Shown: positions 13,900-23,645 of the stretch, piece by piece
Layout of the letters: each line of letters begins with the position of its first letter
Numbering within the stretch: position 1 is the first letter of the stretch
Origin: Diplosphaera chodatii
Taxonomy: Eukaryota; Chlorophyta; Trebouxiophyceae; Prasiolales; Stichococcaceae
Reading direction: 5' to 3'
Length of the DNA stretch: 64,000 nucleotides
Assembly: GCA_032358165.1 (NCBI GenBank)
Contig: JAALGY010000030.1
Span: 558,001-622,000, forward strand
The notes under the pieces: generated by a model
The model's database searches: none
Told to the model about the DNA's origin: nothing
Seen by the model: only the letters and a program-made list of their open reading frames with translations
Position numbers and translations under genes: made by a program

Positions 13900-14657
13900 T
13901 CATCTTGAGGTCTGCTTCCGTGCGGCAAAGGCCACCTCCTCAAAGGCCTGCTGCTGCTTCCGGCACTTCTGGAAGTCGTTGCTGATGCACGGCAGATGAC
14001 AAAGATGTCAGGCACGAGCATTGCCAGTGTTCGCGAGAACATCGCATCATACACATGTGCATGAGGTAACCCTGCCACTACTCGCGCCAGCGGCTGCAAC
14101 CTGGGAAAATGAGCGAGGGGCCTCAGACTTCAGACTGCCATCGTGCGCAACAGGTTGCCCACCTGTAGTAGTCCATGCACTCGTAGAAGGCCTTCAGCTC
14201 ACCAGGACACCGCTCGTTGAGGTCCTTCAGCCTGCGCGCGCAGTGACGCAGCGGATGAGCCGATGGTGTTGCTTGCACGCAGCCGTTATGCAACACTGAC
14301 ATCAGCACTAGCGTGAGGTGCATGCTCGCCAGCATGTGACAGCGGCCTGACGCCGCAGCTGTTGATGCATCATGCCTGACTTGGAAGCCATAGTTTTGTT
14401 GGCGGAGGTATGCCCAGCATCGGTTTGCATATGACGGAGCCAGAGGCAGGGTTGTCGAGTATATCTGGGGCTCACAAGTCGATGACGCAGCTGGTGACTG
14501 CCTCTCCATCCCGCAAGCAGGCCTCCGGATTGGGGTCCCGCTTTTTGCATGCCACGAAGGCTTTGCTGACGCCGCCGCACTCTGATGCTATCAGCTTCGA
14601 TGCTGACATGAGCACAGAGGACGCAGGTACCGGCGGCGGCTCATCCTGCGCCCCCAT
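13900..14657 (-). CDS. NDUFA8: NADH:ubiquinone oxidoreductase 19-kDa subunit (NDUFA8)
   Basis: Accessory subunit of mitochondrial complex I on the intermembrane-space side, of the twin CX9C fold imported through Mia40. Three exons: 14657 to about 14473 (PPPVPASSVLMSASKLIASE, ACLRDGEAVTSCVID), about 14240-14167 (LKDLNERCPGELKAFYECMD), and about 13985-13900 (NDFQKCRKQQQAFEEVAFAA, RKQTSR, stop). Codons split by both introns join in frame: LLKDLN at the first join and YYSNDFQKC at the second. Cysteines with nine-residue spacing are visible as ECGGVSKAFVAC, CLRDGEAVTSC and CPGELKAFYEC. The last Cys (QKC) has no partner nine residues on. Total length is close to the family's usual size. It is divergent from eS24. 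Confidence 0.92.
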
Positions 14658-15053
14658 AACCGCTCAGAAGCGGCCCGGTCGAGCTGTCGATGCTCACTGA
14701 GGCTGTGCCTAAGACCTTTCAGCACGATGCAACCTTGAGATGATGGTGCAGGCTACGTGCAGAGGCCCGCAAGCTCCCAGCAGCCGGTGTAGTGGAGTTT
14801 CGCCAGCCACAGCGGATCGATCAATCAGGAGCGGATGCTTTGGCGTGCTGTACGCGAGTGGCCAAGGCGAGGAGATGGTCAGGGCATCAAACCCTGCCCT
14901 GCTACATCCAGCTGCCAGGCACGACAAGAAGACGGCTGCCCAGTGCTGTGCCCGGCCCTTTCAGCGCGCGGTCTGCGGAGGCGCCAGGCGGTTCGGGCGG
15001 CTCTGTTCGCCGGGAAAGCAAACACAGACGTGCCGGGGCGCGGGTTGCCCAGC
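14658..15053. other. divergent promoter region NDUFA8 / eS24
   Basis: Only 396 bases separate the start codons of NDUFA8 (minus) and ribosomal protein eS24 (plus), so this short region probably carries both promoters. No recognised core element. Confidence 0.5.
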
Positions 15054-16356
15054 ATGTCGGAGAAGTCCTGCACCATCCGCACTCGCAAGTTCCTGACCAA
15101 CAGGCTGCTGTCGCGTCGCCAGTTCGTGAGCATCTCTCCCTCACCCTGACGGTCACTATGTGCTGCTTCATGCCCACGCTTGGCAAGCGTATCAGGGCTG
15201 CAATGGCGGGCACGGCTCCAGAGGTGGTCGGAGTGGCTGCAGCTCATTGTGTACAGAACCAGCGGCAGCTATGCTGGGCGCCATCAGCTTGTGGGACAGC
15301 TGCCGAAGGATTGCTGCATGCAATGATGGCGGGCAGCCCAGCTGCCACTGCAGCATCAAGAGCAGCGGCGGCGGCGGCATGGCAGCGGTGCCCAGAGGCG
15401 ATGCGCCATGGCAACACTGCAGTCCTTGCAGGCCGTGCAGAAGCGCAGAGCGACGGTCAGCGAGCGTGCAGCCGTCTGATGCTAATCGCAGGCCACAGCA
15501 CTGCAGCATACGATAGCCGCACGCCCATCCGTCCCCGCAGTGCCCAGGAAGCAGACAGTTCTCAGAGGCCAGCAGTTCTCAGCCACCAGCAAGGGGATCA
15601 GGACTGCCTAGCCTAGCGCTGCGACAGGGTGCCGAGGTTGACGGGGCCACCTGCCTGGTGCGTAGGTGACGGATGTGCTGCACCCGGGGCGCCCCAACGT
15701 GCCCAAGGCCGAGCTGAAGGAGAAGCTGGCCAAGATGTACGATGTGCGGGACCCCAACTGCATCTTCGTCTTCGGCTTCCGCACACAGGTGGGCTGCTGC
15801 AGGCATCATGCTACATCTGTTCGCAACATCTGCTCCGTGCTCAGTGCAGTGCTGGGCGGAGTGCGCCCCAGCAAGTTGCCGCTGCTCTGCATCCTCGAAC
15901 CAGATCCTGAGGGTAAAGAGCGGTCCTTGTGCAGTTCGGTGGCGGCAAGTCGACGGGCTTCGGCCTGATCTACGACAACCTGGATGCGGCAAAGAAGTTC
16001 GAGCCCAAGTATCGGCTCGTGCGGGTGCGTCCGCCTCACATGAGGCAGCAGGATCTTCGCATCTCATAAAGCACCAACGAGGCTATCTCATGTGCCCGGA
16101 GCAATGTGACGTCGGCATCAGCCATTGGACAGCACATGTGATGCATGCAGCGCAGGGGTCGCCTTCGCATATCAGATGCCCACTTCGCTGCACAGCGCGG
16201 TCACGTACGCCAACTTTCTGACACATGTACTACTGTCGGCTGCAGAACGGGCTGGACACCAGGGTGCAGCGGTCACGCAAGAACATGAAGGAGCGGAAGA
16301 ACCGCGTCAAGAAGCTGCGCGGCGCCAAGAAGTCCGCCATCACCGCCAAGAAGTAG
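15054..16356 (+). CDS. RPS24: 40S ribosomal protein eS24
   Basis: Structural protein of the cytosolic small ribosomal subunit. Four exons add up exactly: 15054-15125 ([24 protein letters not shown]), 15666-15788 ([31 protein letters not shown]), 15935-16024 ([20 protein letters not shown]) and 16246-16356 ([20 protein letters not shown], then basic tail ending SAITAKK). All introns are phase 0, and donors and acceptors fit the local consensus (GTGAGC/GTGGGC/GTGCGT; TAG/CAG). The coding sum is 396 bases, 131 residues, the usual size for eS24. Very confident. Confidence 0.97.
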
Positions 16357-17316
16357 GGTCCCGCGGCGTCATGCGGGCACCCCCATATCTGACGGCACTG
16401 CCCGGCAGGGCGAACACAGGGCATGCGGCGGACAGCCAGCGGGAGCAGGCTGTTGGCAGCTTGTTTTGTCCAGCAGTCTTGGTTACAGGCTGTATCAGCA
16501 TCTTGCAGTTGTAAGAGAGGCTGCTTCACGTTGCACTGCTGTGTGGCGGCGGTCCGCGCCATACCGCAGAACGCGACATCCTGCCTCTAGCATGCGCTCA
16601 CCTCCACACTTACCCAGTGGGTACAGTATGTAAGGTGTTCCCAGCAACTGCGACAGCGACTCCACAAACTGCATAGTGCACCGTCAGTGAGTCCAGAGGC
16701 CTGGTGCAGCATTGATGCACTTGGGGCAGACTACAGGGCATGACCACAGGTCCACAGCTGCACAGCTGCGCCTGGCGCACTCTCATTCCTCACTTGCAGC
16801 CGCGATGAACCCCCTGACCTATGTCACAACCGTTCACTTCGTTCGCTGTTCCCCACTCTTCTGATGAGATACTGCTGAGTGTGCAGCAGAGTCTGATTTG
16901 ATTGCAACGTGAGCTGGCAACGCTGCAATCCCTCCAGTGCACTCTAGTCGCACGATTGTGGGTGTGCACTCTTGAGCTACGAAGTGATCGCGAATGGTAT
17001 GCAACATGCGATTGATGAGACCAGGTCGCTTCAGGTAGTTTCACCGTAGCACTTTGGAAGCAGCGCAAGTGCACACTTTGCTCTGACGCTGCGGGTGGAG
17101 TCTCGCAGCGGACGCTCGCAATGCAGAGGTGAGATAGTCTTGATTCAACACAGTGCCGCAAGAATACCTTGATACACCTTTCAGCGTTGCTACGAGTCCA
17201 TGAACGCCGGGCCGGTGGACCGCGTATCCCGTCAGCATTGCAGTGTGATGCAGCAATGGCTATGTTCGAGCATCATCGCAGCATAGACGAGGATGTACAC
17301 TACCGCTTGCAGGTTC
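16357..17316. other. intergenic region, no gene seen
   Basis: About 960 bases between eS24 and the next plus-strand gene. It includes the eS24 3' UTR with a TGTAA at 16510. An acceptor-like CTTGCAG just before 17313 suggests that the next gene has a 5'-UTR intron. No coding exon is supported. Confidence 0.4.
16510..16514 (+). terminator. candidate TGTAA poly(A) signal for eS24
   Basis: TGTAA about 155 bases beyond the eS24 stop, at the expected distance for a green-algal poly(A) site. Confidence 0.4.
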
Positions 17317-18361
17317 ATGGACCCCCTGGCAGGCGACAGCGACTCTGATACGTCAGGCAGCGACAGCGGCGATGACGCCGAACCAAAGCAGCAGGCCAAG
17401 CGGCCGAAAGCGGCAGCACCCAGCGCCGCTGCGCAGCTGCAGGTGGACCCAGAGGCGCTGGTGTCGGGCACCTCGGTGCTGTTCGTGCCGGAACCCAAGG
17501 CCGACGGCGAGCAGGACTGGGCATGGTGAGCGGCACCGGCAGCCTGAAGCGTGGGCTCCCCGTGTTTGTCACTGGAGGCAAGCACCGGAGGATGCCATCT
17601 CATGCATGTGTATTGGTGTGCAGGGGCAGCGGCACAGCGCACAAGGATGCGGGTGGTGATGACGCGACCGTCACCTGGGAGGTGCGCGTGCACCGCCACG
17701 CCTGCATTTGTAGTCCCAGCAGGGGGGGCCCATCCAGCCGTGCAGCGTCATAGCTCATAGACTATGCCAAGGTGTTGGAAGAGCGGCTGGACGCGAAGTA
17801 CCTCAACATGGAGACTGCAGGTGTGCCAGCTCAACATGTGCACCCGCAGGGTCGGGAGGCGACACGGGAGGCGGTGGGAGGCGGCCTTGATGCCTCAGTG
17901 GATGCCGCCTTCAAAGCCCAGCAGCGGCAGGCGGAGCTCAGAGACGCCAGGCGGCAGGAGGCAGCGGAGAAGGCAGCGGAGCGCCGCATGACCTTCCAGC
18001 AGCGGGTGCGCTGTGGGGGTGTCTGCCCATGTCACCTGCAGCCCACAATGAGGCATACTGATCTCGGTGGTCTTCCTGCCAGCGATCCCCCTCTGCCCAT
18101 GCTATGCATCAGTGACTGTATTGATAGTTTGATCTAGCTGACATGCCAAACTGGAGGTGTGAAGATGGTGGCAGGACTGCATGCACAGCGGAGGAGCCTG
18201 CAACATGGTGTCACATCCCAGCTGTGCACATGCTGCTTTTGTGAGCGCAGGAAAAGCGGAAACGGGAGGCGGGGCAGGCCAAGGGCGGCGGCAAGAACTT
18301 CGTGGAGGAGGAGAAGCGCCTGGCCAGGAATGCTGGCGTGTACAGTGGGTTCGACACCTGA
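17317..18361 (+). CDS. conserved-looking small nuclear-type protein, function unknown
   Basis: I do not recognise the family by name. Four exons: 17317 to about 17525 (MDPLAGDSDSDTSGSDSGDD, then LVSGTSVLFVPEPKADGEQD), about 17624-17681 (short, ends DATVTWE), 17754-18005 (LIDYAKVLEERLDAKYLNME, then a Glu/Arg/Ala-rich helix ending RRMTFQQR) and 18251-18361 (EKRKREAGQAKGGGKNFVEE, then EKRLARNAGVYSGFDT, stop). The acidic Ser/Asp N-terminus and basic coiled-coil C-terminus suggest a nuclear protein. The C-terminal end KNFVEEEKRLARNAGVYSGF reads like a conserved signature. The start is chosen at MDPLAG; an in-frame ATG at 17293 would lie in the upstream intron. Confidence 0.8.
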
Positions 18362-18945
18362 AGGGGCTGACGACCGGTCAATGCGCCCAGTGAGGCTGGG
18401 GAGTTTGATGTCCCTCTTTCCTGCAGTACGATATGACACATTTGAAGCCGCCTCCTCCTGCAAATGTGCTGCTGCCAGCAGAAGTGCCGCAGTGAGGAGA
18501 CATGCACAGTGCTTTACGTCAGTCTTTACAGCACTGGACTACCGCACTGCTCAGCGTTCGCAAGGTCCTACAATTGCAATTCGATACAGTCCCTGGACGC
18601 ACAGGCCCTCTCGGAACTCGAGGGAAGCACATACTGTGAAAGCAAATCCCGCCAAGCAAGCAAGGGTTCCATGCTGAATTCTGCCTCCCCCGCAATCTGC
18701 TGAGGAGTCACGACTGCCTACACATGCACCTGAACAAAAGAGACTTGATGGTCTCCTGAACGCTGCGCTGCAAATGGGTCACTATGCCAGTGCTGCCTGC
18801 TGCTCAAGGTGCACCTGGGCCAGCAGCTACATCCTGAGCTGGTGTGAACCTGGTGCGGCTGAGCGCGACTGGTAAAGCTGTAGGGCTGCACTGACCGCTG
18901 CTGGCTGTTACGCCACCTTCAGGCTGTGAACCCCCTCACAAGGGC
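18362..18945. other. convergent 3' intergenic region
   Basis: About 580 bases between the stop codons of the plus-strand unknown gene and the minus-strand adenylate kinase. No gene, repeat or clear poly(A) signal was identified. Confidence 0.4.
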
Positions 18946-20408
18946 TCAACCGACGGTGGCGCGCCTCTGGCCGCCGGAGAAGCCGTGCTGGAAGGGCCCC
19001 AGTGCGGCAAGCAGCCGCGGCATCGTCTCTGGGATGCCGCTGTAGATGTCGAAGTCCAGCAGCGTGCCCTGCTCCCTGAAGAAATCCTCCACTGGCTTTG
19101 CAGCAGCATTGTACACCTCAAGACGCTTTTTGATGATCTCGAGGGTGTCGTCGCTCCGCCGCTGCATGTGCTGCTCGCAGTCGGGCGGCGGGCTGAGGGG
19201 CGGCATGGTGACCGCTGGGCTGTCCTCCGTGGCTGGAATGAAGATGTCCGCCACATTGTAGTTCTTCCCGCAGTGCCCGCATATCCGCCGCCCCAGGCAC
19301 TTAGCGATCAGGATCTGCAGCAGCAGGGCGAGCAGTCAGGCACCACGATACTTGACACTGACGCATGAGCACGCCCCTGTTCTGACTGCTGCGTGGGGAC
19401 AGCAGCTCACGTCAGTGCTGCCTCACCTCCTCTCGCACATGCAGGTTGACCGCCAGCTGCACATCGGCAGTCTGCACCAGCGCCTCTGCCTGCGAGTTGC
19501 CGTGAGACCCGTCACCAAGCATGGAGCTGACATCCAGCAAACTCGTCAGGACGGCGCATTGAAACCTGAAACAAAAGCAACAAGCAGGGCGGGCAAGTCA
19601 TGACGCAGCTGCAATACCTGTGAGCGGGTGCGGGGGAAGCCGTCGAGCAGCACGCCCGCCTCGCCGGCAGCCTGCCCACTCGCCAGCCGCTGATTGAGCA
19701 CCTCCAGCATCAGGCTGTCCGGCAGCAGCTCGCCGGCGTCCACAATGCTGCGCATCTGCAAAACAAAAACTGACACCGAATGTCAAAACTGGCGGCAAGC
19801 TCAACTGTTGCTGCAAGCTCCATTTGGTGGCGGTTTGCAGGTTGCTGAGATCGATATGACCTCACGTATGTGCAAACTCGTTGCACTCAGAGAGCCAGGC
19901 GGCAGCAGGACTGAGCAACCCCGATGAGGGGATCGAGGCAGGTCGGTCGGTGGTTGAACACTTTGAGGTTGTGCTGAGCTCAATGGACAGCTCGAGGCAG
20001 TGATGCTTCGATTGTATTGCATGCAACTGTGCTCGGGGTCCAACGGATCGCATGCGGCACGGCCAACTTGAACTTGGTCGAGTGTGAGCAGCTGACACAT
20101 TGAATCACCTGCCGGCCGCGTGCGGTGCCTGCCCGCATCTCGTCCCTCGCCAGGTCACCCGCAGAGACGTGTGCCACGCCGAAGCGCTCCGCAACGCGCG
20201 TGGAGTAGGTGCCCTTGCCCACGCCGGGCGGGCCCAGGAACACCATCGCAGGGACGGCGTCCGCCTGCCTGGGGGCTGCCCTCGCCTCCTCCGCCGGCTG
20301 CTGCCACTGCAGGCCCAGCGCTGCAGGGGCCCTCAGCAGCTGCGACAGCTGCGCCGCCCCCACTGTGTCCAGCGCTGCCTTTGTGCGCTGAAGCATATTG
20401 GCCGCCAT
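18946..20408 (-). CDS. ADK: adenylate kinase, organellar type
   Basis: Catalyses ATP + AMP = 2 ADP. The start ATG is at 20408-20406, with an acid-poor Ala/Leu/Arg N-terminal extension of about 50 residues, fitting plastid or mitochondrial import. Then comes the P-loop [20 protein letters not shown], the AMP-site [15 protein letters not shown], exon 2 [20 protein letters not shown] and [11 protein letters not shown], exon 3 with [17 protein letters not shown], and last exons with [20 protein letters not shown], then [20 protein letters not shown] and [20 protein letters not shown]. The cysteine pair CGHC and the long LID insert with [10 protein letters not shown] match the plant chloroplast/mitochondrial AMK2 group. 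It is divergent from TAF8. Confidence 0.93.
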
Positions 20409-20936
20409 ATTTCTATGTCAAAGCTGCAAGCCTGACTATGCTACCTTGTATGACACGTATCAAAGCGCCTTAGCATGGTCGTGACACAGTGTAGATGTTT
20501 CGCGAACGCGAGCATGAGCAATTCTGCCGCTGCGCTGCACGTCACCTGTGATGCTGTGAACGGCTCAGCGCATTCGTGATGAGAACGCACCAGGGACCCC
20601 ATAATAAGGGGCTCGGCCGCCCCTTATACAAATGTGTATGGCCACCGACGACTCTGCAGCCTGGTGTAGACAGGCATCCTGCCGATGAGCGCAGAAGGCA
20701 GCTTGCCCGTTACGCCTACTGAGGAAGCGTCCCATCCAACCCTGTGATGTCCGGCGAAATGAGGTGTGTTTGTGCGCCTTGCGTTTGCGCCGTGGCACGC
20801 TCGCTGGCTCGCACCATTGCCTGCAAAGTTACCTGTACACGTTCAGGGACCCACATGTGCGCTTGTATCTGCTAATGTCGCAGTTGCGGTAGCGCCAATT
20901 TGCCGGCACCGGGCGCAGTTGCTGATCACCGCCAGC
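20409..20936. other. divergent promoter region adenylate kinase / TAF8
   Basis: About 530 bases between two divergent start codons. It presumably holds both promoters. No named element was recognised. Confidence 0.45.
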
Positions 20937-23239
20937 ATGGCCACCGACTTCTCCAGAACAGTCGCGCAGGCTGCAGTAGCACAGACAGCGGAGGCTGCAG
21001 GTGCGCTGCACTCACACAGGCAACATGCGTTCAGGTCCAAACATCACTGCCCGCAATCTTTCCATGCCGCGGCATCACCGTATATCACGGGCAGATACAA
21101 TTTATCGCTTTTGTGCTCCTGCTACAAGGGTTCGAGAACATGCAGCAAAGCGCACTGGATGTCCTGTCGGACCTCTTGCTGCGATACATCGGCGAGATGG
21201 GTGCCACAACACGCAGCTTCGCCGAGCTTGGCCACCGGGCAGCGCCGACAGCGGACGATGTGGTGCGTATTGTGCCTGGACTGACAGGTGCAGCTTCGTC
21301 AGTAGACAGGGCCAGCTCAACGTCAGAGCGTGGCAGCGCTGCAGCAGCATCAGCGCTGAGCCTTCGTATCTTGCATTCTGCAGCTGATGGCATTCAAGGA
21401 GCTTGGCATCAAAGTCGATGACATCGTGGCATACACCAACGAGCAGGTGCGGCGCAGACTTCTGAAATCTGTCCACTATCACCTGTCTTCGATGGGGTCA
21501 GTGGTGCCAGGCAAGGTCACCCCATCTGCTGATCTATTTGCTGCAATTGCGCAGGAGGAAGTGCCTTTCGCACACACGCTGCCGCCATACCCCGTGCAGC
21601 GAACGCCAAAGTGGCCGCCTACCTTCGAGCAGCGCAAAGAGGTTCGGGATTCGGCATCGCTCTGTGTTTTTGCTGCCGTGTGAACATGCACACTACCGGT
21701 GCACCACACAACACGCGCACTGAGCTGCTGATTCAGGCTTTCAGCACGGCCTGCAGGAGCCCCCAAAGCACATTCCAGCGTGGCTGCCAGCACTGCCGGA
21801 CCAGCACACATACCGGGCAACGCCGTCGTTTGCGGGCCATGACACGGATGCAAAGCGGCAGCGCGTCGCAGCCACCAAGGCGAAGCGCCAGGTGCGTCTT
21901 AATGGTGGCTGCTCTTGCGCACGTCGGCCGGCCAGGTCTGCCTTGCAAGTACCTAGCTGACGTACAGTCTGCACATCCAAGCGGTCATACCGGCGCCATG
22001 CAGGCGGAAAAGTCGCTGGTGCAGCTGAGCCAGCGCATGGGGACGGCGCCCGGGGCGGAGGTGGCGTCCGCCTCAGGCGGCAACCCCTTCCTGGCGGCGC
22101 CCTCCTGGGAGGCCGCCAGCGCTGCGGCGGCGGCGGACGAGCGGCCAGACGGCAGCGCAGCGCCCAGCGGGTGAGCGTGACTCGCAAATGTACTGGCAGA
22201 CCGAGCAGCAGCCAAGCAACCTTGCGGTAGATGCATCAAACCACGCAGAATTAGCACAGCATCGCACAGGATCATGGTGTTCGGATGCTGCAGGCAGTCG
22301 GCGCCGCAGGCAGCGGATGTGAAGATGGAGGATGCCCCGGAGCAGGGCGACCTTGCGGACGCCTTTGCTGCTGCGGCGGCCGCCGGCGCAGGCCAGCGGC
22401 AGCAGCAGCAGCAGCAGGCGAAGCCCTCAGGTATGGGCTTGCAGTGGAAGTGCCAGGTGGTGCTCGGTGTGACGCCACGCTTGCGTGCAGTACTTACTGT
22501 CCCTGTTCCTGCTGGGAAGTTGTCGATGAGGGTGTGCCTGCTGTCAAACGTAAACCATGATGCCGTACCAGTTATGGCGGCATATACATGTGATCGAGGG
22601 ACATGGCACTGACTGTTGACGCAATTACAACAGGGTCATGGGTGGAGGCGGCGGCCGCGCCCCGGCCGCCGGACGCCCTGGGCGGCCCGCTGCCGATGTT
22701 CCCGCTGGACTGGGGCGCCGGCGGCGGCCGCCTGCGCGCCGCCCTGCCCGACTTCAGGTGCCACTCCTACCACATCGCTTCGCATGCACTTTCCTCTTAG
22801 CCAGTGTCAGGCTGACCGTGAGTTTGGTGTGCGCATGGCATGAGCTTTGAAGGCTCGGTGGCAGCATCAACCTCGCCAGGCAGTGCAGCAATTCGTGCAT
22901 GTGGAGAGGTTCAACAGTCAGCAGTCGTGAGCAGTCGTGGCAAGTGGACGTGGGCCATCGGCAGGGTACAGTGCGCGACGCATGACTGTGTTTTGCAGCG
23001 AGGCGGACGACGCTTTTGCGGCGGCGGAGGAGGCGGGGGCCGCCGCCGCCGCCGAGGCCCGGGCCAAGGCCACCGGGCGGCGCGGCGGGGCCAACCGGGG
23101 CCGCGGCGTGCGCGGGGATGCGGCCGCGGAGCGTGCGAAGGAGATCCTGGCGGCTGGCGCCGATGCGGTGCTGTCGCTGGGGGAAGACAGGGATGCGCCC
23201 CGGGAACGTGACAGGGGCGGGGACAGCGATGATATGTAG
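20937..23239 (+). CDS. TAF8: TFIID subunit 8 (TAF8)
   Basis: Histone-fold subunit of general transcription factor TFIID, partner of TAF10. Exon 1 starts at 20937 (MATDFSRTVAQAAVAQTAEA). Next come GFENMQQSALDVLSDLLLRY with IGEMGATTRSFAELGHRAAP (about 21130-21261; bromodomain-associated histone fold), LMAFKELGIKVDDIVAYTNE (about 21385-21447), EEVPFAHTLPPYPVQRTPKW (about 21556-21645) and EPPKHIPAWLPALPDQHTYR (about 21759-21890). This last block is the TAF8 C-terminal signature. Later exons are Ala/Gln/Gly-rich and end with a basic region and DRGGDSDDM before the stop at 23237-23239. The histone fold plus the IPAWLPALPDQHTY motif make TAF8 the best fit. The low-complexity 3' exons (22300-23239) are less certain. 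Confidence 0.88.
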
Positions 23240-23280
23240 GCATGTTGAACGAACGACAGCGATGATATGTAGGCATGTTG
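23222..23280. repeat. 33-base tandem duplication across TAF8 stop codon
   Basis: A 26-base block running from GACAGCGATGATATG through TAGGCATGTTG occurs at 23222-23247 and again, identical, at 23255-23280. The duplicated unit includes the last TAF8 codons and the TAG stop, so the second copy lies in the 3' UTR. Confidence 0.85.
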
Positions 23281-23645
23281 GACTAATGTCGATGAAGCGG
23301 GTTGCCTTTGGTGTGCAACAGGATGTGAACGATCAGCGGGCAAAGTGACCATCAGCACAGGCACCCTGCTCCCTGCATTAGTTCGGTGGAGGATGACGGC
23401 AACCCTGTAGCAGGCAGCTGGGCTGAGGGGGCCGCCCGCCGTCCGGCCCTGCCATCCTCTGATCTGCGCCAACATTGATCAGGTTATCGATTTAGCAGGT
23501 CCTACCTTGTGCATTCCTGTCAGGCTGGCGGATCGAAACTGGCGAATGTCTCCAAATACTGATGCTGCAGAAGACGCTGGCTGCATCGTCCTAGTCGGCA
23601 GATGCGCCAGTTGCGGATAGAGGTCGCGCCTTTGCTTGAAACGAC
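23240..23645. other. intergenic region TAF8 to LRR-hydrolase
   Basis: About 400 bases between two plus-strand genes, holding the TAF8 3' UTR and the upstream region of the LRR-hydrolase gene. Nothing else was recognised. Confidence 0.4.

Noticed and set aside
17754..17770. Frameshift in the unknown gene at 17.7 kb
   Set aside because: Using the earlier TAG acceptor before CTCATAG restores the frame (TWE to LIDYAKVL), so no frameshift is needed.
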